DNA from: Polysphondylium violaceum
Taxonomy: Eukaryota > Evosea > Eumycetozoa > Dictyosteliales > Dictyosteliaceae
DNA: 64,000 nt
Reading direction: 5' to 3'
NCBI GenBank assembly: GCA_000277445.1
Contig: AJWJ01000005.1
Span: 1 to 64,000, forward strand
In this document: in pieces, positions 47,397-62,980 of the stretch
Position numbering within the stretch: the first letter of the stretch is position 1
Layout: each line of letters starts with the position of its first letter
The notes under the pieces: generated by a model
The model's input: the letters and a program-made list of their open reading frames with translations, nothing else
Told to the model about the DNA's origin: nothing
Databases searched by the model: none
Made by a program: the position numbers and the translations under genes

Positions 47397-48245
47397 ATGA
47401 TGGAATTTATGATTCAAAAATCAAAGAATAATTCTAAAAAACAAAAAAATGGCACATTTGGTCGTAATTCAAAATGGACAGAAAAAAATATAAATAGACG
47501 AGAGTTATTGAATTTTAACAACCATTGTAATATCCTATGCTTGTATGAATCCTTGCATAAAAACAATATTCCTCTTGATAATGTGGCCACCATAGAAAAA
47601 AAATTGATTAAAAAAGGAAGAAAATATTTAAATCAACACTACCAAAACATAAGTGGAAGCCCAACTAACAACTATAGCAACAATAAAAAGATATGTAAAA
47701 CAAAACCATCACCGCAATCCATTAAAAAGTCTCTGGAAAAAATACAAAATTTGGAACTAATTTTGAATGCCGATTATTTGGGTATGAATACACCATCTGT
47801 TCAAGATCTAAATTTGGTAAATTATAATTTTAAATTCAATTTATCATCTATTAGATATATTTTAAATAGAGTGTTGGAAAATAAGGAAATTCAAATTGAA
47901 CTCTGGGGCATTCCTACCGAGAAATCCAAAGATAAACTAGAAGAATTGCGTAAAAATTTGATCCACAACTTTGGATACAATTATCCAATCAATCAATTTA
48001 AATTCTACTTAACCACATTTCTTTTACATCCAAAAGAATCTCCATTTGCCAAAGAAAAGAATTTTATAAGAGCTCAAAGAGAACCAGAATTTAAAAATCA
48101 ATTTCAATTAAAATTTAATTCAATCACAAGATTGGCGAATGAAATGACCACCACAACTATTCCAGGTCCTCCCAATCAATTGGAAAGAGATGAAAACGAA
48201 AGTGATTTCGATGGTGATTTATACAACTATTGCTTTCAAAAATAA
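47397..48245 (+). CDS. Hypothetical basic protein (orphan)
   Basis: Single exon, about 282 residues from the ATG at 47397. The frame is open further upstream to 47292, but that part overlaps the TATA-like promoter and reads as leader. The N-terminus is Lys/Asn-rich (KSKNNSKKQKNGTFGRNSKW) followed by TEKNINRRELLNFNNHCNIL. A charged helical centre (IKKSLEKIQNLELILNADYL) and a C-terminal globular part (NLSSIRYILNRVLENKEIQI; ELWGIPTEKSKDKLEELRKN) follow, and the acidic tail ends DLYNYCFQK. Very basic overall, so nucleic-acid binding is possible. No domain is recognised. Confidence 0.6.
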   Translation: MMEFMIQKSKNNSKKQKNGTFGRNSKWTEKNINRRELLNFNNHCNILCLYESLHKNNIPLDNVATIEKKLIKKGRKYLNQHYQNISGSPTNNYSNNKKICKTKPSPQSIKKSLEKIQNLELILNADYLGMNTPSVQDLNLVNYNFKFNLSSIRYILNRVLENKEIQIELWGIPTEKSKDKLEELRKNLIHNFGYNYPINQFKFYLTTFLLHPKESPFAKEKNFIRAQREPEFKNQFQLKFNSITRLANEMTTTTIPGPPNQLERDENESDFDGDLYNYCFQK

Positions 48246-49324
48246 TAAAATAAAAACTTAAACTAAAAATAACATTTGTAAATATCATAAAAAATAATTT
48301 TTGTTTATTTAAATCGGAAAACATACTATCCAAGATTTAATCATAACCATCTAAATTTCATTTTGCCGCCTTTTTTTCAAACCTCCACTCAAAAATCAAT
48401 TTACCTATCAATCTAGATTGATGAATAGAAATGGTTTCCTATCCAATCAATTGCCACCTCTCTATTATTCACTAGTGATAATTGTTACCTACTCTTTTTT
48501 CAAACAACACTTCCTCCAAACTGTTTAAAATTTTTTTTATTTCTCGTTCATATCCCCCCCACCTGTTAGAAAAAAAAAAAAAAAAAAAGGAATAAGGGGG
48601 TATAATTTCTATTCTATGTTTTCTTTTTTCTGATGAATTTAACAAGAATAGGATTTGTTAACAACAACAATATATTTTTTTAACCATTCTTGGTTTCATA
48701 GATCAATTTAAACTTTTTTGACCCAAAAAATTCCTTTTTGTATTGGTAAAACCCATTGTTTCCTTTTCTAGAATGTGGGTGATAAAAGACGACGTAGTAA
48801 AGCTATTCAACTTCTAAATTTTTTATTATTATCCAATAGGGTGATTTTTGTGTGGGCGAGTATGATATTAATTATTTCTCAGTTTATACTTCAATTCCAA
48901 TATCCATTTTAGGAAGTATTTTAATGGTTGTTTGAAATTTATTTTTAATCTTTAAAACTGTATGAATTCACTTACCTCTCCCTCTCTCTTTTGGTTTTTT
49001 GATCATTCCAATTTTCCACAATCCCCACTACTCACACCTACCATAGAGAGATCACATTTTTGTGGTAGGTGTACTCACCACACACTCTTTCTATTCCTGA
49101 AATTGTATTATTTATTTATATGTATTATAATAGAGTCACCCACTCTAAACATCATTAAAATATATTTGATCAAATAATTTCCTTTTTTTATTCCAACTAC
49201 TACTATTTATTTTGCGTTAAAATTTTTTTATCCTTTTAAATTAATTTCCAAATCCATCCTAATTCACATTTAAAAAAAAAAACTTATTTCTTTTTTGAAA
49301 TCATAATTTATATAAAATAACAAG
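48246..49324. other. Intergenic
   Basis: Nearly 1.1 kb with no supported gene. It contains A18 near 48570, C-rich pyrimidine tracts and a T-rich leader before the kinase gene. Confidence 0.5.
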
Positions 49325-50485
49325 ATGAAAACCAAGATTTCAAAGGAATTTAATAAATATCAATTTAAAATTCCAAAATCATCAAGTTCCACTCTAAAAG
49401 TTCCATCAACTCCTAGAATCGCAAGAACACCCAAAATTATAAACACCAATCCTGTTTCAAAAGCAAAGAATTTTACATTTCATTATGTAATTGGTCAAGG
49501 TAGTTTTGGAACGGTATGGAAAGCTACAAGTCTTTTGGATAAAAAGAATTATGCCATTAAAATTTCAATTAAATCTCAAAATATTTCCAATTTAATCAAT
49601 AGAGTGGAAAAACTTGAAGATCATCCAAATATTGTTAAAACAATAGATATATGGGAAGAAGCAAGATATCAGTACACCCAAATGGAATTATGTGAAAGAG
49701 GTAGTTTGGTAAATGTACTTGATCATTTGGTAGAAAAAAACAAAACTCTCGATAATGATGTTTTATGGAGAATTATTCATGATATCTCTCAAGGATTGTT
49801 ACACATTCATCAAACCATTGGCTACCATTTAGATATTAAGCCAGAAAACCTACTTGTTGGAGATAATGGAAATATTAAAATTTGTGATTTTGGTCCTGTT
49901 GATGGCGAGGGTGATAATGCATATATGGCTCGTGAATTATTAAACTCTAAAACTACCTTATTTGCCGATATATTTAGTTTTGGCATTTCATTATTTGAAA
50001 TGGTTACAAATTATTCTTTACCAAAAAGTGGAGAATGGTGGCATGATTTAAGAAATGGAATAATTGAATTTCCCCAAGATATCTATATAGATACCAAACC
50101 AACATTGCCTCAAGTTTCCAATAGTTTAAAAAATTTAATTATTCAAATGATGAACCCAGATCCCTTACAAAGAATATCTACTGAAGATATATTGAAAAAA
50201 ATCTCTGATGAAATTACTTTAGACACTGACATTGATCCCTTTATGTCCATTTTCGATTCAATGGAAATAACCAAACCATCTATTTTAGACAATAGAATCA
50301 AAACTAAAATGTTGCCTCATTTACAAATCGATGATAAAGTTAACAACTCTACCATTTTCCAATGTAATTTTCAAAAACTATTATTTCAATCTTGTTCTTT
50401 TCCAACCTATGACAACACTCTACCTACTACTATTCTTGGAAATGATATTTCGTTCCCAAGTAAAAGAAAGTTAAACTTTATTTAA
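49325..50485 (+). CDS. Wee1-family protein kinase
   Basis: Single exon, 386 residues. A basic Ser/Thr-Pro-rich head of 50 residues (STPRIARTPKI) is followed by a kinase domain. It has the glycine loop IGQGSFGTVWKA, lysine in YAIKI (Lys79), HLDIKPENLLV as the catalytic loop and CDFG for the metal site. HLD instead of HRD, GDNAYMARELLN in place of the usual activation-segment end, and the hinge MELCERGSL are hallmarks of the Wee1/Myt1 family, whose members phosphorylate the inhibitory Tyr/Thr of CDK1 to delay mitosis. All catalytic residues are present. The C-terminal 80 residues lie outside the kinase and are not membrane-spanning, so it is less like Myt1. TP motifs in the head could be CDK sites. 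Confidence 0.82.
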   Translation: MKTKISKEFNKYQFKIPKSSSSTLKVPSTPRIARTPKIINTNPVSKAKNFTFHYVIGQGSFGTVWKATSLLDKKNYAIKISIKSQNISNLINRVEKLEDHPNIVKTIDIWEEARYQYTQMELCERGSLVNVLDHLVEKNKTLDNDVLWRIIHDISQGLLHIHQTIGYHLDIKPENLLVGDNGNIKICDFGPVDGEGDNAYMARELLNSKTTLFADIFSFGISLFEMVTNYSLPKSGEWWHDLRNGIIEFPQDIYIDTKPTLPQVSNSLKNLIIQMMNPDPLQRISTEDILKKISDEITLDTDIDPFMSIFDSMEITKPSILDNRIKTKMLPHLQIDDKVNNSTIFQCNFQKLLFQSCSFPTYDNTLPTTILGNDISFPSKRKLNFI

Positions 50486-50634
50486 AAAAAGTGTTTTTCC
50501 ACTTTGTATCATTATAAATGTAATTTTAAAAAAGACATGTATTTTTAGTCAATGATCGAATATTAAACGAAATAAAATAATAAACAATATACTCTATAGA
50601 TTTATATTGTATTTAAAAAAAATCCCTATTTATT

Positions 50635-51964
50635 TTAATCAGTTTCAGAGAAAAGTTCTCTACCAATCAACATTCTTCTAATTTCACTTGTACCAGCACC
50701 AATTTCATAAAGTTTAGCATCTCTTAATAATCTACCAGTTGGGAAATCATTGATATAACCATTACCACCTAAGGTTTGAATAGCTTGTAAAGCCATTTGA
50801 GTGGCATTTTCAGCAGAATATAAAATAACAGCAGCACAATCTTTTCTTGAAGTAAATCCATTATCAACAGATTTAGCAACTGAATAAACATATGATCTAC
50901 TAGCATTTAATAATGTATACATGTCTGCGACTTTACCTTGCATCAACTATAAATATATTGATATTGTTAATATAAAGAAAAAAATATAAATAATAGATAT
51001 CTTATATACATACTTGGAATTCACCAATCTTTTTACCAAATTGTTCACGTTGATGAAGATATGGTACAACAGAATCCATACAAGCAGCCATGATACCCAA
51101 TGGACCAGCAGATAAAACTAAACGTTCATAATCTAAACCACTCATTAAAACTTGTACACCTTTGCCTACTTGACCGAGTACGTTTTCATCTGGAACAAAA
51201 CAATCTTCAAAGATCAATTCGCAAGTGTTGGAACCTCTCATACCGAGTTTATCTAATTTTTGACCGGTAGAGAATCCCTTCATTCCCTTTTCAATCAAGA
51301 AAGCAGTGATACCTTTACTGCCAGCATTGACGTCGTTTTTAGCATAGACAACCAAAACATCGGCATCTGGACCATTTGTAATCCACATTTTATTTCCATT
51401 GAGTACCCAACCACCATCAACTTTTTTTGCATTAGTCTTCATAGACACCACATCAGAACCAGCGTTTGGTTCAGACATGGCCAAAGCACCGACAAAGTCA
51501 CCAGAGATCAATTTGGGGAGATACTTTTCCTTTTGTTTTTCATTACCGTTTCTAGTGATTTGATTTACACAAAGATTACTGTGAGCACCATAACTGAGGG
51601 CTACAGAGGCAGAGGCTCTGCTCAACTCTTCCATGGCAATGCAATGGGCAGTGTAACCCATTTCCAAACCACCATACTTGGCTGGTGCAGTGATGCCCAA
51701 GAGACCTAAATCACCCATCTTTTTCCACATGTGCATTGGGAACTCATTCTTACGATCAACTTGTTCAGCAATTGGTGCCAATTCGTTTTGTGCAAACTTT
51801 CTAACACTGTCTTGAAGCTCCAACAAATCTTCACTAAGACCTACAATATCTGGGGTGGTGTAAAGATTTCTAACGAAATACTTTGATCCAATAAATTGTT
51901 TACCGGTTAATAAACTTTGTTTGATTGGTCCTTTGGTTGTAAAAGTTAATAATGTTTTAAACAT
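50635..51964 (-). CDS. ivd: Isovaleryl-CoA dehydrogenase, mitochondrial
   Basis: Exons: complement of 51014-51964 and 50635-50946; 420 residues, phase 0 join (GEFQ-LMQGK). A basic N-terminus without acids ([20 protein letters not shown]) is a mitochondrial presequence. The acyl-CoA dehydrogenase fold has [20 protein letters not shown] (FAD/substrate) and [16 protein letters not shown]. The catalytic Glu lies in [18 protein letters not shown], the position typical of IVD and not of other acyl-CoA dehydrogenases. [20 protein letters not shown] and [18 protein letters not shown] complete the FAD site. The enzyme oxidises isovaleryl-CoA in leucine breakdown and passes electrons to ETF. Length and motifs are fully normal. 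Confidence 0.92.
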
Positions 51965-52186
51965 CTTTTATTATAAGTATAGTACTACAAATCTAAAAAG
52001 ACACAGAAAATCATTTCGGAAGATGTTGGTGAAAAAAAAAAAATTTTTAAAAAATGAAAAAAATTCAAAAAAATTCAAAAAAATTAATTTTCAATTTTCA
52101 TAAATTTCATTTTCACCACTTCATCACCATCATCCTTTTTCATTACAGATATATCAGCTCATCAAAAAGTATATATCGCACACAAT

Positions 52187-53053
52187 ATGTATTTTCCTTT
52201 ATATTCCCTTTATCTAAGTATTGCTGGGTATCAGTCAATTGGATATATCCAATCCAACTATTTGAAATCTGAAAGATATTATGATGTGTTTGGATGTTCA
52301 TGCTTTGTCTTGATGGGTGGTGCTTGTGCTGCCCTAAGATATAATCAAGGTATTTTAAGCAATAGATCTCTATTAGCATCTGGATTGATTGTGTTGTGGT
52401 CTGGTAGATTACTATATTTTTTAAATAATAGAATTAAAAAACACAATGGCATTGATAAAAGATTCAATGGTGTTAGAAATAATTCAAAGAGATTATTCGT
52501 TTATTGGTTTATGCAAGCATTATGGAATTGTGCCACCCTTACACCTCTCTTTCTTTTAACATATACCTTTAATCAATCGAATCTTAATTTAGAGTAAGTT
52601 GTCCGTTATCTTTTTAATTTATTTATTTATAATTACAAGTCACTAATCCTACATAATCACTCTAGTACATTAGATTATATTTTATGCGGCTGTTGGACAT
52701 TTGGTTATCTCTTTGAAATCATTTCCGATTCACAAAAAACTAGATTTTTAGATGATCCAAAAAATAAGGGAAAATGGATAGATGTTGGATTGTGGAACTA
52801 TATTAGACATCCAAATTACTTTTCAGAGATCATTATGTCATGGAGTGTCTATTGTTTATGTGCAAGAGGCTATCCATCCAATAGTATACTTTATCAATCA
52901 ATTGCATTGGTATCTCCTATTTTTACAACAATGATCATGTGTAAAATCTCTACACCAATGTTGGAAAAGAGTGCCGATAAAAAATGGTCCTCCAATCCAG
53001 ATTATCAAAGATATAAAAATTCAACATGGAAATTAATCCCTGGTTTATGTTAA
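52187..53053 (+). CDS. DUF1295 / steroid 5-alpha-reductase-like membrane protein
   Basis: Exons 52187-52593 and 52666-53053; 264 residues, phase 2 join (NL-D-TLDYILCG). Several hydrophobic helices: SLYLSIAGYQSIGYIQ, FGCSCFVLMGGACAAL, SLLASGLIVLWSGRLLYFLN, LFVYWFMQALWNCATLTPLF and GCWTFGYLFEI. The C-terminal motif WNYIRHPNYFSEIIMSWSVY matches the NADPH-binding RHPNYFGE signature of the DUF1295 / steroid reductase / ICMT superfamily. Likely an ER or peroxisomal reductase acting on a lipid; substrate unknown. The start at 52187 immediately follows a short AT leader, and the promoter is shared with the divergent ivd gene. Confidence 0.82.
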
Positions 53054-53283
53054 TAGAAGAACAGAGATAGATAGTAGATATAGATATTATTAAAATATAT
53101 GGTATTATGTACAATAGAAATTATATAAATGTAAATAAATAAATAAAAATAGTGTTGATTAAATTTAATTTAACATATATATATTTAGTAATTTACAAAT
53201 ACTAAATTGAAAATGGATAATGAACTAAAATAAAAAAGTAGTTCATAATGATGCGGATTTTATTATATTTACATATAAAGGTC

Positions 53284-56608
<3,325 letters not shown>

Positions 56609-57308
56609 TTGAATCTACATTAACCAAATATTATAATAAACGACAATAATAATGATAATACTAATAATAATAGTATAATACTACTACTATTATCTATGAC
56701 GGTGCTATGAATATCTATTCCGATGTTGTAGTCTCTACACTGTGTATAATGATATCGTGTTATGGTACGATGCTCTGTATACTATAGTTGCGCTCTATCT
56801 CTGTTTTGAATATTTGTATATCTATGTGTGTTAAATTTAATGTGGTTAAAATCATGTTAAAACCATTTTAAATAATGGGTGGAGGTTGAAGAAGAAAAAA
56901 TTAAAAAAAAATAAAAAAAATTGAAAATGAAAAAAAAATATTTTCTTTTGAAATTATTCACACAATGGATGGATCTAAAATTGATTCATTGATTTTCTGA
57001 TGATAATTGTAAGAGTTGATCATGAATGACTTTGACAATACATGTATGATCTTGATATGTAATCGGTATTGTATTGTATGTACTGAGCCATAGATATTAA
57101 ATTATCATGCGTATGCTGGTCGAGGTAATGTAATGAGAGAATCCCCCCTTTTTCCCAAAAAAATAAAAAGAAATTTTTTTTAAAAAAAAAAAATTGTTGA
57201 ATTAAATTTGGGGGCCTCGTTTCGGTTTTTTTTTTTTTTTCGCTTTTTTGATCAGTGTGATATTGATATTGAAAGATAGATATACGAGTAGTATAGTTCC
57301 AACACAAC
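56609..57308. promoter_or_regulatory. Divergent upstream region of the RRM and NOB1 genes
   Basis: About 700 bp between divergent start codons. It has TA/TCT repeats and strong A and T runs at 57165-57240 just upstream of NOB1. Minus-strand open frames here are antisense noise running into the NOB1 coding region. Confidence 0.5.
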
Positions 57309-59127
57309 ATGTCATTCGCAGCAGCTATTCTCAATGCTATGGAAGCAGAAAAGAGAAAGGAAGAACAACAACAACAACAACAAGTAACTGAACAAGAGAC
57401 TGAAGAGGAAGAAGATTTAACTGAAGAACAATTGAATGAATTAAACAACCTCTCCATCAACCACGATGATGATCCTTTTGGCCAAAGAGTATTCACATCC
57501 TCAACAGGAGACGACCAAAAAACACTTGCTATTACCAATGAAAAAATCACAGCTACACATTTGGTTGTTGATACCAACGCCATCATCAGTGGTGTCAGAT
57601 TAGAAACACTTGGTAAAGAGTTGTGGACCATTCCAGAGGTGTTGGAAGAAGTCATCGATAGTAGATCAAAAGAGTTTCTCGATCATTTTCCATTTGAAAT
57701 TAAAACTAGACAACCATCTCCACAATCAGTTGCCGCCGTCACTGAGTTTTCAAGACTTACTGGTGATTATCCATCACTCTCTGTAGTTGATATTAAAATC
57801 ATTGCCCTCACCTATACTCTTGAAGCTGAAAAGAATGGTATTGATAATATTAAGACTAAACCTGCTCCAACACCAGTATACAATAACAATAAAAAGAAAG
57901 AATTTACACCAAAAGAAAAGAAAGTTGAAGAAAAACCAACTGCTACCACAACTACAACTACTACAACTACTACTACAGATACAACAACTACCACTGAAGC
58001 ATCCACAGCTACTCCAACAGATAAACCACAAAAGAAAAAGAGAAGACAAAAGAAAAAACCAGCTAATAAAGCAGCTACTACCACCACTACAACTACTACT
58101 GGTAGTGTAGAAAAAGATACTTGTTGTGATGAAGAAGAGAAAGACGAGGAAGAAGAAAACACTGTAAATAATAATAATACAAATACAATTTCAAAGAAAA
58201 AAGAGAAAAAGAATGCATTAAAGGTTGATTTATCTAAATTGGAAGAAAGCGAACCACAAGTTGATCCAAAAGAAGTCCTCAGACAACTTAAAGAAAAACA
58301 AAGAGAAGAAGCTGAAGAAAGAAAAAAGAATAGAGTTTATCAAGAAGGTGATGAAGGTGAATGGATTACACCAGATAATCTTGCACAAACTGTTTCCCTT
58401 CAAAGATGTATCGATGAAACTATTCACTATGATGTTGGTTGTATTACTAAAGATTTTTCAATGCAAAATGTTATTCTTCAAATGAACTTAAATCTCTTAT
58501 CAGTCGATGGTTTAGTTATTAAACAAGTTAAACAATTTGTTCTTAAATGTGTTGCATGTTTAAAGTAAATTTATATTATTTAATCATTATCTCTAATTCT
58601 ATTGTATACACACACACATACTAACATCAATACTTTATTATTATATAGCTTTACTCTTAATATGGATAAAATCTTTTGTGAACATTGTGGTGGAAAGACT
58701 TTATATAAAGCTATGACTTTTGTTGATAAGCATGGTAATCATAGAGTTAGTCAAGGTTCAGGTAAACAATTTAATCTTAGAGGTACAATTGTATGTATAT
58801 TTTTGAATAACTCTCTTTTATTTATTTATCAATTTATATTAACAACACAATCAATCATAAACACTATAGTATTCTATACCAAAAGTTAAAGGTGGTAAAA
58901 AACATAATGATATCATTCTTACAGAAGATCAATATTTACATAGACTTAGAGTTACTGGCCAACTTTATAAAAAGAAAGCATCCAAGGAAGTTAATCTTGA
59001 TGATCTTGAAATGGGCTTTGGTAATAAAACTATTCCAGATGATATTGTTATTGGTTATGGTAATAGAAATCCAAACATTGCTAGAAAGAGCATTGGTAAG
59101 AAGAATAAATCAATTTCAATCTTTTAA
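57309..59127 (+). CDS. nob1: NOB1, 20S pre-rRNA D-site endonuclease
   Basis: Exons 57309-58564, 58649-58790, 58870-59127; 551 residues. The head is Gln/Glu-rich. The PIN domain starts HLVVDTNAIISGVRLETLGK (first catalytic Asp), continues with TIPEVLEEVIDSRSKEFLDH (Glu) and SVVDIKIIALTYTLE (Asp). A Thr- and Lys/Glu-rich insert follows, as in other NOB1 proteins. GCITKDFSMQNVILQMNLNL closes the PIN fold. The zinc ribbon is split by intron 1: KCVACL-NFTLNMDKIFCEHCGGKT (CxxC...CxxC). The tail ends IARKSIGKKNKSISIF. NOB1 cuts 20S pre-rRNA at site D to make 18S rRNA late in 40S maturation, together with Pno1/Dim2. Confidence 0.93.
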
Positions 59128-59295
59128 ATTTTATATACATATATTATAAACAACAACAACAACAACATCATTTAAAATAAAATAATATATCTACAAAAGA
59201 TAGGATATATTAATCTCATCATCAATATTTTATATTATTTATATACGTAAAGAATATTTATTAAGTTTGATATTATTATTATATTAAAAACACAT

Positions 59296-61906
59296 TTACT
59301 CTCTCTTTTCTTTATTACCATTGGTACTATTGCTATTGTTGTTTGATACGGCGTGATGTGAAATATTTTCAACATGTAAAACAATGTCTTTAATTTTGTT
59401 GATAATGTGTACCAATACTTGACTAGAGTAATCAATAAATGGACCGGTTAAACCGAGTTTGAATAAAACAAAACCAAAACCACCGAGAAGGATAACGAGT
59501 AGCAACAAGAGTGGATTTGTAATGATGGCAATGAATTCATTGAGACCCAATACACACAACAACACCAAAACATAGCCTGGAATACCACCAGCGCTAGTCA
59601 ATCTTGCTTGTTCACTGAGAGCTTGCATATAATCGTTTTTAGTGTCGTGACGGAAATTCTCACACATGGTCATGCATTGCTTGTAGGCAATGATGACTTT
59701 GTCTTGTTCAATTTCGTTGGTGTTTGTGTTTTCTTCGTGTTCGCCGTTGGGCAAGAGACTAAAGTATGAGGTCTTGGAGTCTTGTTCATCGATACGAAGA
59801 TAGGAAAAGAGATCGATGAGTTTCTCGGCATTGAGACGAGCCTCTTGGAAAATGGTGGCAATGTCGTCTTGTTTTTTCCACTTTCTTGGGAGTTTCTTAT
59901 CGTCCATGTTAAAGTGTTCTTCAAAACGTTTTCTCATCTTCATTGGGATAAACTCGGCACGATCAGAGATCTTGCTCTTGAGGTTCTCCAACACGCCCTC
60001 TTTGAATTTGTTTAAATACTCTTCACACTCACTCTCGCCAATGGCAAAGTCGTTGGTGAGACGGGATTGATATTCTTTTTCGTTGGTGGCTGCTTCGTCA
60101 TTGTAGGCTGCTCTAATCTTTTGCCACATATTGTCAGAGGCTTGATCGGTGATCTTGAGGAGGATTGGATTGAGTTTTTGGAAAGTGTTTTCCTTCATGA
60201 GCGATGAGAGTTTTTCCAATTGGTTTTCACGAAGTTGACTAATCTCTTTGGTCATCTTTTCATCGAGAACATTCAATTCCTCAACAAAGGTCCAGTCAGA
60301 GCCTGGTACAATGGATTGCTTGGCGGTTTGTTCAAAATACTCTATGCTCTTCTTTTTGGTACCCTCTGCCCAAATATTAAATTGTGGAATAATGACAATG
60401 TTGCCTCCGTTTTGATTGGTGGCACCTGATCTCTTTAATGATGATGATGACGATTTGCCTCCATTGACTGGCTTGACAGCCTCTTGAACAAGGGAATTGT
60501 AAAATTCAATAGTCTTTTCATAGAGCTTTTCAATTTGTTTGTCAAAGAGATACTTGAGGTCTGTGAGAATACGGTCATTGAGGACTTGTCTCTTTTTGGC
60601 GACAGTCTCTGGATGGTATCTACTCGAGGGCTCATCATAACGTTTGATGGCGTCGTCGAGAATCTTTTTGCTTGAGTCACCAAAATTGTTGACCAATCTG
60701 CCCTTTTCAATGGACTCTCTGGTTGATTTAATTTCACTTGTAAATTGATTAAAGGAACTCTCTAAAAATTCATCACATCTATAGAGAGCAAGCATTTCCT
60801 TTTGTGAGGGTAAATCTAAATCTCTGTTGGACTTTATGGTTTCCCAGACATTAAAACTATATTGATAGAGACCATCAGCTGGTACATCTTCATTTCTATA
60901 TTTCTTTTTGGGGATAAAATCGTTGAGGGAAGGATCTAAAAATCTTTGTCTCAAAATGTCGACCTGAGTCTTGAATTGATCTGGTGAATAGTTCTTGTGT
61001 GGTAATGCTGTAAAATCAAAATCAAAGTAATCTGTTTCTCTACTGTTGGCAAATTCACTTGGTTTAGACAACTCTTTCCAAATCTTTTCTATATCTTCTA
61101 AAAGTACTCTTCTCAATTCTGATAATGGTGTAACATTATCTTGATCTCTAATAATGAAAAATATTAAAATCTTGTGATTTCTATAATACGTAGTCGGAGA
61201 GTAGATTGATTAATATTAGTATATCTATGTATATCTTTTTTTTATATCTATATCTAGATTCTTTAGATATGTACCTCTTTTTTTGGAAAAGTTGTAAATT
61301 TAATTCAAAAACAGTTTTGAGTAAACTAAGATTTGCGGCATTATAACGACCAACATCATGAGACCACATGTTTATAATTAAAACAGAAGAGAGAGCCAAT
61401 GAAAACAATGAAGTTTTTCTCTCAAAGGCTTTTTCATCTTCACCTCTTTCACGACCATCGGTACCTTCGACATCGAGAATTAAAAATGTTTCAGGTCCTG
61501 TTGATTCACCTCCAATACCCATCCACACACCTTGTGTAGTTTGTTTTCTACCAGTACGTGCCTCCATAATTGCAAATCTAGTGTTGAATAATAAATTGAG
61601 TAATGTACTCTTTCCACTACTTTGTGGTCCTAGAATAGAGATCACCGAGTAATCAAATCCCTTTGTTAAAAAATCTTCTCTCTTTGATATGGTTGATAAA
61701 AATGATTTCTTTTCATTATCTGTTTCTTTACTACAGTTATTATCGTTATTGTTATTATTCATTCTATATATTCTTCTATCATCACTCTACTATACTTACA
61801 CAATTTCACCGGCGTGATCAATGAATTGAACGATATCTGTGTATGAATTTTCAGATGGTTCAACGACTACCCCTTCTGGGGTAGAATTGGTTTCGCTTTC
61901 TGACAT
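59296..61906 (-). CDS. sey1: Sey1/RHD3 dynamin-like ER-fusion GTPase
   Basis: Exons: complement of 61800-61906, 61275-61763, 59296-61180; 826 residues. Splicing restores both ends of the GTPase ([26 protein letters not shown]). Motifs are the P-loop GPQSSGKST, the Switch 1 region [27 protein letters not shown] (Switch 2) and FIIRD (G4). A four-hundred-residue helical bundle follows. Two close membrane hairpin helices near the C-terminus ([40 protein letters not shown]) and an Asn-rich cytosolic tail are typical of Sey1/RHD3, which tether and fuse ER tubules by homotypic dimerisation. Dictyostelium Sey1 is known to shape ER and to remodel Legionella-containing vacuoles. The start at 61906 is the only ATG that precedes [10 protein letters not shown] in frame. 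Confidence 0.93.
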
Positions 61907-62431
61907 TTTCTATCTTTTTATATTATAGTTTTGTAGGTATATAAATAGTTTGGTTCCTATATTAATAAATTGAAATGTGATAAATAAATAAAAAAAAAAC
62001 TTTTGTGGTGTAGTTTTACAAAATAGGTGTGTGTATATGAACAAAATAGGTGAAGTCAAGAGTGTAAAATTTTATGTGTGTTGAATAGTTTTGTTTTTGT
62101 TTTTTTTTTTTTCAAATCTTATGATAAAAGTGATAGATGATAGAATAAAAAAAGTTGAATATTATTCTTGTTGATAATTTAATATCTATGGCTCAGTACA
62201 TACAATGAAATATTTAAATTTCCTATTTGCAATAAAAAATATAAAAAAATAAATGTAAAAAAAAAAAACAGACAACAATTTTGTGCACAAAGCTTCTTTT
62301 TTGAAAATCGAGTCGTCTAAATTAATATGGGGGAGAAGTTCAAAATTTTCAAAAAAAAATTCAAAAAAAGTCACAAAAACTTTTCAATGATGTATTATAT
62401 CTAATAAAACAATAATGATGATCTTTGTTTA
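61907..62431. other. Intergenic
   Basis: About 525 bp of AT-rich DNA. No gene is seen. Confidence 0.5.
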
Positions 62432-62574
62432 TTAGGGCATTTGCGAATAGTTTGGCTTATAGGAATGTGTATCGATGTTTATAATATTTCGTGGTCTATC
62501 AGTACCACGTCTTGGATATGTTCCTACAGTCCAGTTGTTGAAACCAAAAGTTCTAGATCCATTATTACTGTTGC

Positions 62575-62613
<39 letters not shown>

Positions 62614-62980
62614 GATTGTTATTGTTATTGTTGTTATTGTTTATATTACTATTATTGTTACCAATATTAAGATGATGATTATTGAAATTAAGAGTATTTA
62701 TCTCTATTTCATCATCATATTGTTGTAATTGAGGTGGTATAAAGGTTAGAGATGATAAGAGAGAAGATGACTCTGATGAAGATAGATCAAAACTACTAAA
62801 GCTATTTAAAACAAGTTGTGACGATGATGAAAATGATGATGATACAGATGTTTCATAATAATAAAGATACTTTTCCTCTTCCTCCTCTTGGTCCTCTCTT
62901 TCTTGTTGATCATCATCTAATTGTCGATATTCTTCTTGATCAACCACTTTCTTTTCTTTAGGTAATTCATCATGATTCAT
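62432..62980 (-). CDS. Hypothetical Asn/Ser/Glu-rich protein
   Basis: Single exon, 182 residues. The first third is acidic and Gln/Glu-rich (LDDDQQEREDQEEEEEKYLY), then a Ser-rich stretch (SVSSSFSSSSQLVL), an Asn-rich tract, and a short end with a less biased motif (TFGFNNWTVGTYPRRGTDRP then NIDTHSYKPNYSQMP). Because the tail is the only non-repetitive part, it may be the functional segment. No domain is recognised. It may be one exon of a longer gene, but no convincing donor is visible. Confidence 0.5.

Noticed and set aside
57020-57655. Minus-strand 211-codon frame overlapping the NOB1 start
   Set aside because: It mirrors the NOB1 coding strand and then runs through poly-A/T leader DNA; Cys and Ser runs come from antisense Gln/Glu repeats.
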